The position numbers and the translations under genes are program-made. This document shows, piece by piece, positions 19,246 through 33,400 of a stretch of DNA of 64,000 bases. Origin of the DNA: Eretmocerus hayati (lineage: Eukaryota > Arthropoda > Insecta > Hymenoptera > Aphelinidae); NCBI GenBank assembly GCA_029851415.1, contig CM056741.1, positions 71,290,282 through 71,354,281 on the forward strand, read 5' to 3'. Numbering within the stretch: the stretch's first letter is position 1; every line of letters starts with the position of its first letter. The notes beneath the pieces were generated by a model. The model did no database searches. It saw only the letters and a program-made list of their open reading frames with translations, and had not been told where the DNA came from.

Positions 19246-21570
19246 TATATTATGTTTGGAGTGGAAATGTAACTCTTCATCACAAAGATCGAAGGAGACA
19301 TGATCAGATGAGACTGACACGTCGATCTGGGCTCCCAGTGTCGGAGCCAGAGCGATGCTCAGATCAGAGGAAATCCAGCAACGTAATTTTTCCAGTAATT
19401 TCTCTCCAGTAATTCCTATCCAGTAATTTTTCTCTTCTCGCAAATCTAGCAGACGAGTCTGTTTGTTTACAGGACCACGTCAATCACGTCATCTTGCTTC
19501 AGATCAGTCTGCTCGAGAAACAAATAGAGACGATTTATTGGACGCCGAACTAATACGTCTTGATGAAAGATATTTCAAGCATTTTTGGAAGGACTGGGCC
19601 ATCGGCAATAGAATTTGTATCAAGTCATGTCAAGTAGCGACGAATCAGATGAGTACTCAAAATTCAATTGTATATTTATCAGAATCTCTAAGCTCAACAA
19701 ATACAGCTTTCACAGATAACCTTCAATAATCTTGTTGTACATATATCACATCGACCCTGGCCGTGTTGTCCTTCTGAACAATTTTATAATATAAAGCACA
19801 AGCGCGTGATGTGTTAAAATAGTTTCGGAATCCATTCATCCCCTTTCGATCTAACTGCCCTCGTCTAACCACCATCTCATTCCAAATTTGATGAGATCTG
19901 ATGCTTTGTGTCGCATTGTATTTTGCGGGTCGGAGTATGGGCGGCTCAGCGCTCGGCTCAGCGAGATCCATGCAGAATTGAGAAAGAATCGCCAAGGCCT
20001 TTTTTCGTGTGATACTGACGGAGAAGCTGAATTTTTGAAGAAGCCCAGCTGCCCGTTATATTATGAGTCGCAAAGACAGAGAAAATCATAACAAACGCTG
20101 ATGAAATTTGTTGCACCTTATTGTATATCATCTCCAAACAATGTTATTTGTCCACGAGCTGCTCATAGTTGCCGTTAGATCACTGTCAATACTATTGTCT
20201 TCCATTGCGTATTTTGGGATTCTATATGTAATATTTTTCATAGCTCCCAAAAACAAGCAGAGAATTTTCATTAATCCTGTGATGAGATCATACTTCGAGC
20301 TGTGATTTCAACAAGTCAGATATGCACTAACTGATGACTGGTGAATTCGTGAGCAAGTCAAAAATAAATGTTTATAGCTCAATACAAGTTTTCCTGGCTC
20401 ATTCACAATTTCAAATTCAATTTTCAACAAGCCACGCCTGGCCGAATTGCAGAGTAGCATGCTATTGATGCTATTTTTTAACGCTTAATGCTAGTTTGAA
20501 TAGGAAATTTGGTTATTGTGAAATTTTAAATTTTTCTCAGCCATATATTGGCGCAATATTGGATAGTGTTGTTTGCCGCAATATTGGCGCTATATTGGTA
20601 ATTGCTTTTCCAATATATTGCCAATATTGCGCCAATTTATTGTGAATAGAAACGATTTTTACGCGGGTAATCTGTATGCCAAATCCTAGCTATGTGTATG
20701 ATCTCATCAAACTCGATCAGGTCAATCGATTCACGACAGTACTACTTTAAAAACGACGCATGAAAAAGAGTGATATCTCCTCTTGTTTATCCTGTGCTTC
20801 GCTGACACAAATGGCTTGTACGGCTCAAAGATGTAGAATAAATAGTCTGTTCATACAAGTGATGTAGGTTATGCTCTCTGTGACGTACAAGCAAATCCTG
20901 GATTTTGTATTTACAATAAACCAATTCGACCGCAAACTGCAGGCACCACGATTGCTGTTCTTAGGCTGGAGAGCCCCGTTGACCACAAAAAGAATCTTCT
21001 GTTGATCTTGAGTGGCAGACGCGCTCACCGGCCCCAGTCTTCCAGCAAGGGGATTTTAGTATCCCGAGAGTACACGACAATTCTCCCGTCCCAGCCCCCA
21101 GCCCCAGCGTAGCACCCAGTAGTGTGTGCTTCGCACTATTTTGTTTGCCTGTAGTATGAGTCTTGAAGGGCGTCTTGAACCGCATGGGGACTCTCGCCGC
21201 TTCAAAAGCCCATTTGTATCTTCTGCCTTTACTCTTTTTCTATTTTTCTTTCCCTTCACCCGTGCGTTTAGCCTTCGGATTGATCGGACTACTTATGAAT
21301 GATAATCGTTACGCGATAACAACATACCGTCACAGCAGTCCGTCCGGAAGTCAGGCACTCATCTTGGCAAGAAACCGCAGGAAGAAGACCAATTAAAAAT
21401 ACAATTAAAAGAGAAGAATATGATAAAGAGTGTGCAATGGAGAGAGGATACACGACTACCGCAGCACGTCACGCGCCCTTTATACCTCAGAATAATGTGA
21501 TAGTAGTCTCATCAGGGCGAGGTGATGAAGAGATTTTGGATGTAACCTCGATCGGTGCAGCGCTATTACA
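19246..21570. other. Unassigned sequence with a short CAATATTGG repeat cluster
   Basis: No gene was recognised. CCAGTAATT is repeated three times at 19390-19430. At about 20545-20640 GCAATATTGGCG and its reverse complement recur and can form a hairpin. The first 250 bases may contain remnants of the copia 3' LTR. Confidence 0.3.
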
Positions 21571-21822
21571 GTGCGTCCACAAATGATGCATATGTTCGCA
21601 TGAGCACATGTGCAGCTCATCGAACTTGAGCAAAGATCGAAAACCTCACATCAGAGAATTTCTGATTTGAACCGGTTTGAGTCTCTCCTCGATTACCGGT
21701 TGATCCAAAGCAGAGATCGACGAGTTTCATCTGGTTTTGGCTAAAATTTGATGAGCTGCACATGTCCGCGTGAGCAATGCATATGCGCAGTGTGCACTGC
21801 ATATGCATATTTGTGGACGCAC
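21571..21822. repeat. MITE with imperfect terminal inverted repeats
   Basis: The ends are GTGCGTCCACAAAT and its complement. Further in, GCACATGTGCAGCTCATC (21603-21621) matches an inverted copy at 21750-21767. The whole is 252 bases without an ORF. Confidence 0.65.
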
Positions 21823-24561
21823 CCTCAGGCGATCGTCAACAATACCGATCAAGGGAGTTCAGCAAGTGCGGCGCTCTGCGCAAATTCAAAAATGTAACTC
21901 AATGTAACGTCTCCGAAGAGGTTAGTTCTTTCGCCAAAAGAAGAAAAAATAAAGAGCGCGTATATGATAATTTGAGGGAACGATCCAAACGCCGTTGTTG
22001 CTGGAATGAATGGCAAATGAGAATGAGGATGAAGAATGTGGTGGCATGAACGAAACTGGGCATGAGAGAGAAGACGTCGGAATCCTCGTAAAAACAAAAA
22101 TCTTCCAAGGGAACAGATAGCATTCGAATGTCGACTGGCTCTTTTGCTGGATAAGAAGCCGAACTCGAACCTGACTTTTGAATTAATCACTTCTCTCTTC
22201 TTCCCCCCCCCCTCTCGACTTGCTTCTCTCTCTTACTCGACTGTGCGATGTGGTCCGACACTTGATAAAACTCCGCTAGACGCGAATTGCATAATATTGA
22301 GGCTTGCGCGCGTGCGGAATGTACTTGCACGCGTGGGTATGATTATGTAGCGTTATTACACAGGCAGATAACTTAATGAGCGTGCGGGCAGCGATTTTCA
22401 GAACAAGCTGCATCGCGCTTGCCGCTCCCCTCGACCGTTGGGCCTTAAAAAGTTCTGTTCTCGCTATAGGCCTCGAATTCGAGAGCATCAAATGCATCGC
22501 TCGCTTAAGCAACAAGCCAATCTATGGTTACGATCGTTACATTGATTAGTCTTCGCGGTTCACCGATTTGCTGATGGTTCATGGCCAATCGTCTCTCTCG
22601 ACCAAGATTGACCTGTCTCAACATACGCTCTCATAATTCCCAATGGTTCCACAGGTACACGCCTAGCAGGGAAATGGCGATACAAATTTTCCAGCCAGCC
22701 CATTGTCTGCTGGCTGCGACGTCGCACGCATTGTAATGTTCTCGTGCTTTCACTGTTGCGAGATATTGCAGACTACATGTCATAGCCCAAAGATACAGAC
22801 TTGTTGTTGCAGTGGCGCCAGACCGCATTGTAATAGGGTCATAGGTGACTGAGAGTGCAAAGATCGTGACTTTTCACGAGCAGAGGCGGACGAGTGGTGG
22901 TGTCGCATATTTCGGGAAGCTATACCAAGGGATTGAGCAATTCAAGTACGTTACATGCCCACCCTTGCAGTTGTGGTCAGCGGCTCTCACTTATTTCGAT
23001 CCTGAAGGCTGATTTGGGCCGGAGGCAAACGAACGAGACAGTGTCAGTGTCCGCTCTGCTGTTCTGCGGATACTTACTCTCGAGTTCTCTTTTTTCAATC
23101 GCCGTCGAGCGCTTGGTTTGCCTCGTTTGCACTGATTCTGGCCACTTGACTTCTTTCGCCACGTCCACTTTGATTATATAATTTTCTTTGATACACCTCG
23201 CTTTCAACCCTGCACTGCGTCGCCCTGCAGTGTCTGTCGAGTTCGATATCTCACTCACCACTTTCCTCGCGCGAGACACGTTCGATCAAATTACTCCCTC
23301 CTCGTAGATCCTTGACGTTTTCACATCAGAGGATCCCCGCTCTCTGCTTCTCGCCCTTTCGATCCCGTCTCCATTCGCTAGCGTTTCATTTTTTGCTTCT
23401 TAAATCGGCGTCCATCCTCGAGTCACAACTCTAACTTATGGTACTCTGCAATTTCAGTTTCGAGTTGCCCTATTTATTCTCCCTTCCTACCCATATCAGA
23501 GATACAGTAGACTTGTTCTAATCATATTGGCCTTGGTAATATTCCAAAAAAAAGACTCAATGATCTCTATGCTGGTGCACGAGATCCTGTTTGTGCTCAT
23601 CTACCGCCCACGTATCTGTGGCATTCTTCAACTTCTAGACTGCTGGCCTGACGCATGTGTTAGCCAGATACTCCATGATTGGATTAATTATCGTCACTGA
23701 GTTTTTGATTCAGTTTCTTCGGTGAACAGCTGTCATGTACATACGTGATTGAAGAAGTATCAGGCTCGATTTAGAAGAGCTACGTCAGAATTAGTCTGTT
23801 TTGATCATTCATTGGAAATTTCGGTTAGTTGGTGATGTGTTCAGAGCAAACATCACCAGCCATCGTTCAAAATCTTTCCATGTACTGAATACTCATATTC
23901 CCGTTAAAAATTCCTACAAAATGAGCTGAATACGTGATATTTCAACAATCCCAAGGCTCAGACGCAGGAAGAATACAACTCAGAATAGGTCACAATGTCG
24001 CAAACGTACTGCCCATGCTGCGCTGGGGTCTACAGGATTCGGGGTGATCTCAAACGTTTTTTTTTTTTACAAAATACTTGATCGGCTGAGCAGTCTGTCA
24101 AAATGGTTTCGATGGATAAGTATGTTATACTTATTGGGTTTACCAAATTGATGCACAAGGATGAGTATCAATGAGCGCAGTGAGGGATTTGTTGAACGTA
24201 AAATGGATTCCATGATTGATCTCCGATGACGAAAGGAGAACATTCATAATATGTACTAAAATGAAATGAGATCAAATGTGATACAATTTACCCAGCACAA
24301 CTCAATTTCAGTGGCTAACAAGAATATTGAAATGATGTCTCCGGCCAGCCAGCGTTGTCATAAGGTGGACTCCGTTAAAATAAAGGCATCACGTGTAAAT
24401 AATGCTCAAAAGAGTAAAATCTGATAATGTTTGACTATCATTGAAGCAAATACGAAGCAAAGCAAGTCCTCGAAATCTAGGACAGAACACCGTTTTTAGC
24501 CTCTGCAGCGAACGTGTCAGGCAATATTTGAGGTCTTTGATTGATTGAGTTATCTAACGTG
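21823..24561. other. Unassigned sequence
   Basis: Several overlapping short ORFs occur on both strands, none with recognisable content. A C10 run lies near 22205. Confidence 0.3.
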
Positions 24562-24693
24562 CGACGCCTCCTATTCATAAAGTCGTATGTCAGAAATCAG
24601 TGCAATAAAGTCCTATCTGCTATGCTTACACATATAGGTTAGGACTTTATTGCACTGACTTCTGAGATACGACTTTATGGACAGGAGGCGTCG
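24562..24693. repeat. Long hairpin, 53 bp arms with a short loop
   Basis: The left arm starts CGACGCCTCCTATTCATAAA and its inverted copy ends at 24693; about 49 of 53 positions pair, with a loop of about 25 bases. It may be a tiny MITE or a hairpin RNA source. I found no target duplication. Confidence 0.75.
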
Positions 24694-27600
24694 ACTGTGT
24701 CTTTTGGTCAAGTTTCTCAGTGTTTAGCGTTGCAATTTTATGACGACCACGCAACCACATGACAGGCTACAAGGTTTGGTTATGAGTAAAGCAACCTCCT
24801 CTTCAAAGATTTTAGCGAAGTTCGACTGCTTTTGTGTCGCGGGTCAGGGATTTTTCTGTAACCTTAGGTACATGTTGTACATGATCAATTACCATTGTAT
24901 ATGTGGAAGTCTCTGTCGATTATACCGTTGAGGCAAAAGAGTCAACACGTTGTTCGTATCATCACACTAAACTATCTATAATTTATTACGTCTTTCTCCT
25001 ATTATTTTATGATTCCTGTATAGTCTCGGGCACAATAGTTTCCTACTATCTTCCTCAAACGGAGAAATTGATTTGAGGAAACTTAAGAGAAATCGCAATC
25101 AGAACAAATTAGCTTCTGACTCTCTAGACTTACTCGAATTCTTTTTGGATTTGGGCTGAATGGCGTTCTATTGCTCTCTTGTTATTGCCTAACATATACG
25201 TGATAACTCGTCATTTATCCCAAATCCAAAGAGCTTTGAGTTATCTGAAGCAAATTTCAGCTCGCGCGGCTGCCGCATGCCCACAAAGTCAAGATCATGT
25301 ATCAACGCGATTGTACATTTGTAATTTCTTCAAATCTCCAGTCCTCATTCTTGGATCAGATTTTTCTCTCAATCTGATGGAGGATCATTCACGATTCACA
25401 GTAGATTGACAACAGTTATCTTCGCTCTTGACATCAGAATGAAAAAACTAAAATTCACTGTAGATATCAATGCACTGTCCCCTACGATGCGCTCGATGAT
25501 GAGGTTCTAATGTTGACTTTGAGAGACGTATCTTAATGGAGTTGCAACCACCTAAATTCATAGAGTGATGAAAAATGAACGAAAGTCACGCGTGTCTGGA
25601 ACGAGGAAAAGGCGGCCAATCTGTCAAATGTTACAATGTTGAGCTCGACAGGGTCGTTCAAAGTTCAAAGTTTCTTCACTTGCTCCGCGCACCAGGAACT
25701 CAATAACGACGATGGCCACCGATCGAGGCCTCGTCGTACTTGTCTCAGCAGAACAACACCTGGTCAGGCAATCCGGGTGTATACGGCAAGCGTCAATTTG
25801 TTGGGCATTCGCGCCCGGCTGCGACCCGTTTCGACCGCTTTCATCGCTTCGAGTACAACCGATTCGTCAAATTTCCAAAGTGGGTCGAGCATTCGGACGA
25901 TGCGATCGGTTGGTGTCTGCGGACCACAACCTCGTCTCGACGCAGTCGTGTTCGTCTCCCTCGTGCACTGTACAGCGATTCGATCACAGCGAATAAGTAC
26001 ACGCAGCTGGGTAGGTGCAAGCTGGAGTACGTGCAACGGGCACCGAGCAGAGCGAAATATAACCATGGTGAGAGGGAGAGAGGTGCGGAGCGAGCAAGAG
26101 TTACAAGGCTGAGCGTTCTCCAGCTCTCTTTCTCCGAGTCGCTTGCGCGCGAGCTGAGCCTGCCGAGTCGCGAGTGCTGAGCTGCTACTCACTTGGGGCC
26201 CCACTCCTCTTGGTCCCAGCCGAGGGGGCTCGAGTCGCGAGAGAGCCTTTCCAGCTGTCTCCAGTTGGCCCGTTGCCGCAGCCGAGATAGGACAGCCATC
26301 GTCGAGCGAGTGCGAGCTGCAGCGAGCGCGTCCGCCTCCGCGCGACCACGACGACGACGGTCCATATTCTGCGCTGAGCGACGGTGCACTCTCTCTTTCA
26401 GTGGAGCTCGCGCAATCGCTGCCTCCGCGCCGCGGTTAGGACCCATACAGTGCTCGGCCTCGCTCTCTGTGTTTGCAAAACGCTCGCTGTGCATCGTTGC
26501 GTCGTTGCTGGCCTGCCGTTGCCGTTGTTTCGGTTGTTTTGTTGTTGTTGTTGTTGTTGTTGTGGTGCTCTCTGTTGTTCGCGCGAGTGCGTTGCCCAAG
26601 TTGCCGATGAGGCTGCCCCTGGTTGGGCCTTGTCGCATCAGCTGCTGCCGATAAGCGGCTGACCTTTGCTGGACCCGAGTACCTCGAACATTTGTCCACA
26701 CCAAGAGAAACGTCGTGGGACCGAAGGCAGAACTGACAGCAGTGCAACAGGTGCGTTAGCTTCGACTCAATTCCCCCCACTTGCCATGCGCCCCAGCAAC
26801 CACTTGCGATCCCTCGTGTCTGAGCGCGCGAACCCCCAGATCGCTCCCGTGACGAGTGAGCTCAAGTTTTGGCCCTGCGGCGTTTTGGAAATCGCCGAGC
26901 GTTGAATGTGGATCTCAGAAAGTGGCGAGCGATTTTCATCTAAAGCCCGCTTTGCGCTCACACATCCTTTCAATTCGTCGCTGCTGACACGAACGCATCG
27001 TGAGTGGCTATGAAATTATCGCTCGGGGCCAGCGTTCGTCAGGACGGTCTCTTTAACGATGCATCATTTTTACCCGCAACAGCTGGTGAGCTGCATACGC
27101 ATCGTTTGGATGCATTACGAAATGCATGTAGTAATCAGCCTCACCGTCATGTAGTATGTGTATGCACATGTTTGAGACAGAGAGAGAGAGAGAAAGAGAG
27201 ACAATATAGCCGGTCACAGCTTGTTCACAAGTTAGGTGCATCGTGTCGCTTGCCGACTTTTCACATTTTAATTCATAATACATTCGCGCGCTTCGCTCGG
27301 ATTGCACATGGGAAATTGATCGTACCTTTGGCAAGACGGATGTGACGTCTCATTACACTTTCTCAAAATTCGCAGACATCGCGAGGAGCAAATTTCACTT
27401 TCCACACTCTGGTCGATCGCAAAGTGAGCGCGCGCCAGCGATGTATAATCATCAGCATTACCAAGATTACTTTTTATCGCCTCATTTCAACGGGTTGAGT
27501 GAAGTTTTGAGTGAAGTACCTGTGATTTATCATCCAGCATCTCCCGTGTACAGTGCGAATTCACCCAAATTTCTAAGACCAATTTTTTATACTCTAAACT

Positions 27601-27728
27601 GTCCGAATAGCTTCCAAGATATACATTGAATGATGAAAATTTGAAACGTTTCGCGTTTGAGATTCCAGAGCAAATAGAGCTTTAGACTTTTGCAGCTCAA
27701 AATGTATAACGAAATGCCCGATTCCCCG
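24694..27728. other. Unassigned sequence, CpG-rich and promoter-like at 25.6-27.4 kb
   Basis: From about 25640 to 27440 the sequence is GC- and CpG-rich with many overlapping open frames on both strands, a (GTT)8 run at 26541-26563 and a (GA)n tract at 27176-27202. This is what a promoter and 5' UTR of a host gene could look like. A frame at 27441-27629 (MYNHQHYQDYF and on) looks moderately coding but ends quickly. No exon can be assigned. A weak inverted repeat (TTTGGATTTGGG) lies at 25144 and 25220. Confidence 0.3.
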
Positions 27729-29099
27729 AGCTACTCTCTCAGTATGAATCAGTCAGATCTAACTGACAATCAGTCCATATACACTGATCGGGTCAGTTAA
27801 GTGGGATCAATTTTAACTGAATGAATCAGTCTATATAGACTGATTCATCAGTATATCTGTGCATTTTTACTGATTCACATATGGTTTACTGATTCAATTT
27901 TACTGATTGACAAGTGTCACGCGAACTTTACTTATCTTCTTTGACAAAAATATGTCAGAAAACATGTTCAGCCGAATCGTGATCCTCGACCGCAACTCAC
28001 TGTATGAAGATGATAACCATGCGTGAGTACAAGTGAAGACACTTTTCGACGGTTTCTCTTGGAACTTCATTCAGAGCAACTCATCCCAAGTAGATCCTAA
28101 TTTGTTCTAAACGGTTTTCGACGTGAAATTTGACGAGTAATCCGATGAAAATGTTAGATTTGAGCTGAAGGGGTCCCCGAGGCCCTAAAAATCACTTTTT
28201 CTTCAAAATTTACTCTTTTTAAGGTTAAATTACCGTTTTCCGATTCTGCGAGTATTTTTTTCGAAAAGTTCCGCTTTTTTTACATTGCAATGTGTGTTTT
28301 TAATATTTTTTTACTTAGGTCCTATGGAAAATCGATCAAAAAATGCAAAAATCGTATTTTTTGTGGATTTTGAAAACGAAAATAGGCCGCTAAACTTGCA
28401 CGGATCACTTTCGGGGCCTAAAAACTGATGTGTTTTCCACCTTTTTCATAATGTATAACATGTACCCAAAGTTACAAAAGAATCCGTGACCTGTGACCCA
28501 AAAGTTGGCGATATTAAGAAGAATGACTCAAATGTAACAATGCACGGAACTGACATTGCGACCCTCTATCCTCGAAAATAAAAAAGAGAGGTGAACGGAA
28601 CCGTCTGGAAATTCATTTCCAAGTGTATTATGATAAAATACATGGAGGAAAATTTAAACGGAGTAATTCGAAGCTCGCTCGTCGAAATGAAAGGTCATAA
28701 CACGTTCCGTGTGTAAGTTATCGCGATGATACCGATATGGTAATTACTGATTCAAACTTTACTGATTGACAACTATTTCGCGAATGTCACTGACTATCAT
28801 CAGTAAAATTCTCGGGGTATTTATGCTAGAAAAAAGAAGTTATGCCGAATCAGTACTCTAGGCGCTAACTGACCGGATCAGTCCATATGGCCTGACAATC
28901 AGTTAATCGATTTAGGATCAATTATCAGTGTATATGGACTGATCCGGTCAGTTAACTCATTCAGTAGTAATGACTTTCGAGAATTTGATGATCACCTGGC
29001 CTTTAGAGCAAAAAAAGAATTACTGATTTAATCAGTGACGTTTTCAATACTGATAGAATCAATGACAATCTGACTGATTCGTGCTGAGAGAGTAGAGCT
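27729..29099. mobile_element. Non-autonomous TIR element with ACTGAT subterminal repeats
   Basis: The terminal inverted repeats match over about 28 bases (ACTCTCTCAG followed by GAATCAGTCAG). Both subterminal regions (27757-27920 and 28740-29070) are filled with ACTGATTCA, TCAGTTAA and TATATGGACTGATC-type words on both strands. The interior has no credible ORF. Subterminal arrays of this kind serve as transposase-binding sites in some cut-and-paste families (hAT, Mutator); the superfamily is not determined here. Confidence 0.7.
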
Positions 29100-30436
29100 T
29101 ACGATCTCATGAAACTTGAGGACTTATAACTATTAAATTCTTAAAGCGTACTTGTGTTCAGCGTGGACTCTCATTTTGCGTCAATCACACGCGCTCATGA
29201 ACATGCACGAGACCGCTATGTATCTTTTTGTACAACAATAGTAGTGAATGTGCATATATCTGAGAGTATTGGAAGTGTGCAGTGTACAATGCGACCCGTG
29301 GCGACCGCGTATGACTCTTTCAAGGCAACTAGCAAGGGGTAAGTATGTCGCCTCTCTCTTTCGATATGCCGATCTGCGCCCCCTATAGAACCACGAGTTT
29401 GTCGCACTTTTCTCGCTCTGCGTGTCCTACTATATCCTATCTATACGTGTCCCGTGGACGCGAGCGGTTTTAAATTGATGTTCGTTCAAGTGTATTCCCT
29501 GTGGAGACGGACAACTTCATATCCTACATGGTTTTGAGAAGTTCCCCAGCGCTCGCAAATGCAATCAAAATCTTTGACAAAATCAAAAGTCGAACGTAGA
29601 GCCGGTCCATTGACGGAGACTCGAATTCTGCGCGGATCGACGGAAACCGGTCCGCGGATCTCGACTGGGAAATACGCGTGCCCTCCAGCGTTAATTTTCA
29701 ATGGCTTTTTGGAATTCCTCTACAAAGCCTATCGGCATTCTGAATCTTGAAGACTCTGGCCTCCACTTTATATAGTCAGCACAGTCCGAACCCATCAACA
29801 GCGGTGTTTAACTGAAACAACAAATCGTTCGCGCTGAGCTGAACGACGTATGAATCTCGAGTTCTGGTCCCCGCAATAGTCATTCAATCTTAGACGTTTC
29901 ATAGACTCGCAGGTTTTTTATAGATGAAATTTTAAAAGGAATTGATGACGAATTTTTCCAGATCCAAAAGATATTCTGACCGCGGCGCAGTTGCCTCAGT
30001 CACGATTTTGGCATCCCGCTCGCCTGATTGTATATGATTCATTCGTTACTTTTATAATTTTCATTGATATCCGATAAACTTGAATGTTTCCGTATGACTC
30101 ATTATTCACAAATATTACAAATTTGAGCCAAGTTGCTCAACACGCATGCGCGTACATTCTTTTGAACTTTTAATTTAACTGACTGATTGGAAGTGGGAAA
30201 CCCGTGTTTTAGAACCCAAAGTTTCGAAGATTCCAAAAATTGTCAAGCCCACGCTCTGTGGCAACCTAATTGTGAGCTCTGATTAAAACCTGAGCGATGA
30301 CTTTTCTGGCATGATGTCCTTTGTTCCTTAGCTCGGAGTAATTTTACATATTGAGATATGGAGATATGCAAATTATAAACAATCCGCAAAAGGATCTTTT
30401 GAGTAACTCTTGTACCATTGAAATTCACTGACCATC
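29100..30436. other. Unassigned sequence
   Basis: No gene, repeat or signal that I can support. Confidence 0.35.
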
Positions 30437-33400
30437 TCAGATTAGGCCAGTAATTCTAGACTTCGAACTGTACATGAGTGCCAAAGGACGGTTCTATTTT
30501 TTTTTTGATGCGGGATACCCTATAGAACACCCCCCCATAAAATGGAACAACCCCAGGGGTGCGCAAAAAATTACAACAACAAAATAGTGCGAAATTTTGT
30601 ACTTTTTTGCGTTATTTCGCATCCCGAGGAGCCGTTATGATATTTGGATCATTTTTCATGGTACTGTGTTGTAGGCGATGAAATTTTCTAAATTTTAAAA
30701 AAAAAACCATAGTAAAATTCTTTCCGTAACTCGAGATAATTAGCAACAAAGCTGGAAAATGCCAAAAATTTCCTTCATTTTTCATTTTGAGGGAAGCCAA
30801 TGGATCGATGTGTACTTGCTGGAAAATGTAGTCCTCATAGAGTACTATATGTAAAAAAAAAATCAAAGCGATCCGTCAATAAATATTGACGCTATTCTAA
30901 TTGTTTATCCCAAATTGTTGTTTTTTGCAATAGCTGTAAAATTTTTCCACGTGCACTAAAGTTGTCGCAAAAAATCAGAGAGCTTCCTGGAACCCTCAAC
31001 TATAAGATGCAATCATAAAACCGGTCACTTTGTTACAAAAAATCGTCTCTGGAGCCAATTGTTTATAAAAATCGGAAATTGCCGATTTTATTTTGCACAC
31101 AATTCCGCGAGTAATGGATATATGGAAAAATTCGTTCTTGGACGTTGTAGTACTAATTCTGCTCTAAATTTTAAAAAAAAGAACATCACTCCACGACCTT
31201 TTGGACCGGAGATACCGATTTTTTTTTAAAAATCGATATTTTATAAACAATTGAATATTAAGGGCCGAAATTTGCGGGAAATGGTAGAAAAATGTTCAAA
31301 GTTTCATATACAGAATGTTTGGTTCACATACCTTGACTTGCGTCCTTGTCCCAGCAGGTGAAAGTTAATGTTTCCTTTATCTCGCTTGAAAAAAGCTGCA
31401 GGGGTGAGGAGTGGGGGTACTCCCGCGGCAGCGTGGCGGGCCGACCAGAAACTGAGCCGCGCTCTTCAAATCCGAGCGCTCGGAACTTTTGACGATATCT
31501 CGGGTCCTACTGGACCGTTTTTGATCATGTTTTTTTTAATTTGGGGTAGCTTTCAGAAATAAACACAATGGCGTATCAATTATAGGGATTTGAACAGCCA
31601 TTTTGGGTGTATAAGGGGTACCGTGAAAATAAGAGGTTTTGGTCCTATTTTTCCCGTGTATCAACTAATGTTTCTCACAGAAACATTCTGAATCTGTTGA
31701 ACGTGGATAATCGATAAGGGAAAGCTCCTCGGAAAATTTGAAAATTGTGAAAACTTTTCCAAAAAAAAAAAAATCTTTATTGGAGAGCGGATAATCACCA
31801 AAAAAATAAGCATAGGGAACACCATGTCAGTTTTCATTCTGGAAATCCGGAAATCGGGGTATATGCTATGGACTTTGATTCTTCATTACAAAGGACAAGA
31901 AAAAGCGAGGATTCCTGCCCTCGGTGGATTTTCATGAGAAATCAGAGACAGATAGATGAAAACGCGCTAATTACGATGACACCGCGGAAAAGTCGGACTA
32001 AATTCGCATTTCGTAGCGCGATTCGTTAGAAAATCAGTATTTACTTGGTTAGGTTGACTGTCTGTGTTTACACTGGCGAGTCGTAGAACGCAAAAAATTG
32101 ATAATAGCACATCAAGCCATCCGGTCCGCACTCTTGGTTTTGCATAGAATAGGAATCATTCATAAGGTAAGTACCGAACTTGCCCCCATTAAGCCATTTT
32201 CTTAATAACTTTGGCCCATCTCCATATTTTCCAACGTACTTTAACTCATTTCAAAGCTTGTCTCAAGACCTTCAAAATGAGCTAAGATACGTCCAATTTA
32301 AATGAAGTGGAGCCGAGCTGTTTGAATTCTCCCAAAAGGTGATTTTTGAGAGTTCACAAAAGTGTGTACCCAACTTGCCCCCATCATTTGAAACAATGTA
32401 AATCGGCGATGAAGTGAATGGAATCGCTTTTATCCGTTTTGATCACCGTGCAGCGACATTTATAGCTTTTTGCTGGCCCAAGACATCGTTTTCGACCTAT
32501 TTTGACGTGATAAACACGTTCTGAGTGGTAAAAAAAGCCATACTGCACGCCTTTCTGAGATAACCATATGGGGGCATGTTGGGTACACTCCGATGGTGGT
32601 CTTCTTGATTCTCAAATCATCTCCGTGTTTTGTACATAAAATCGCTCCAAATCAAAGTTTTGCAACTCTGAAGAACGGATTTCGAAGGTCTTGAGGTAAG
32701 GAATCGAATGCGCTAAGGTACATACGTCAAGATTGGTCGAATAAAAATAAGTTGGCACCGGTTTTAGTGAACGCGGTTTCCTCGGTGATTTTTTAGCCGT
32801 GCAAACACGAAAAATGGAAAACTCACTTTATATTTTCTGGAGAGAACGCAGGAATGATCCGGGGTCGATGAAAACTACGTATTTTCTCATATTTCAACAT
32901 AACAAACGTAAAAAAAAATTGCGGGAAGGTCAACGAGTGCCCATTCCTGAGATCGGCATATGGGGGCAAGTTGGGTGCAGAGGCAAGTTGGGTACACTTA
33001 CCTTAGTATCATTTGAGTGTTGCAGAGTATTCGTATTGAGGGCTGGGTAGTTACGCTACAGTACGAGTCTGAAACCAGACATCAAGCGGAGAATTAGGCT
33101 CAGCCCCCAGCAATTGGCAGTTGTATTTTGAATCATGACAAGTATGAATTTTTCACGCGAGATGATCGTTATGCTGCGTACCGTGTCGATTTATTCGTGG
33201 TATTTTCATTGTTAGCCGAAGGTGCTCATTACACGTATGCTGCACGATACGCAGTTTTTTCTAGAGTGACACTTTTACGAATTTAGTCATAACATTGATG
33301 ATGCAGTCCGAATTCATCAATTCGTTCGAACAATAAAACGAGCTAATTTAACTGATCTAGAGGTGATAAAAATATCAAGATTTTCTTAAAACTGCACCAC

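Noticed and set aside
25636..26704. Several overlapping 90-170 codon ORFs on both strands
   Set aside because: GC-rich sequence has few stops in all frames; no frame shows domain, codon or splice evidence, so none is called.
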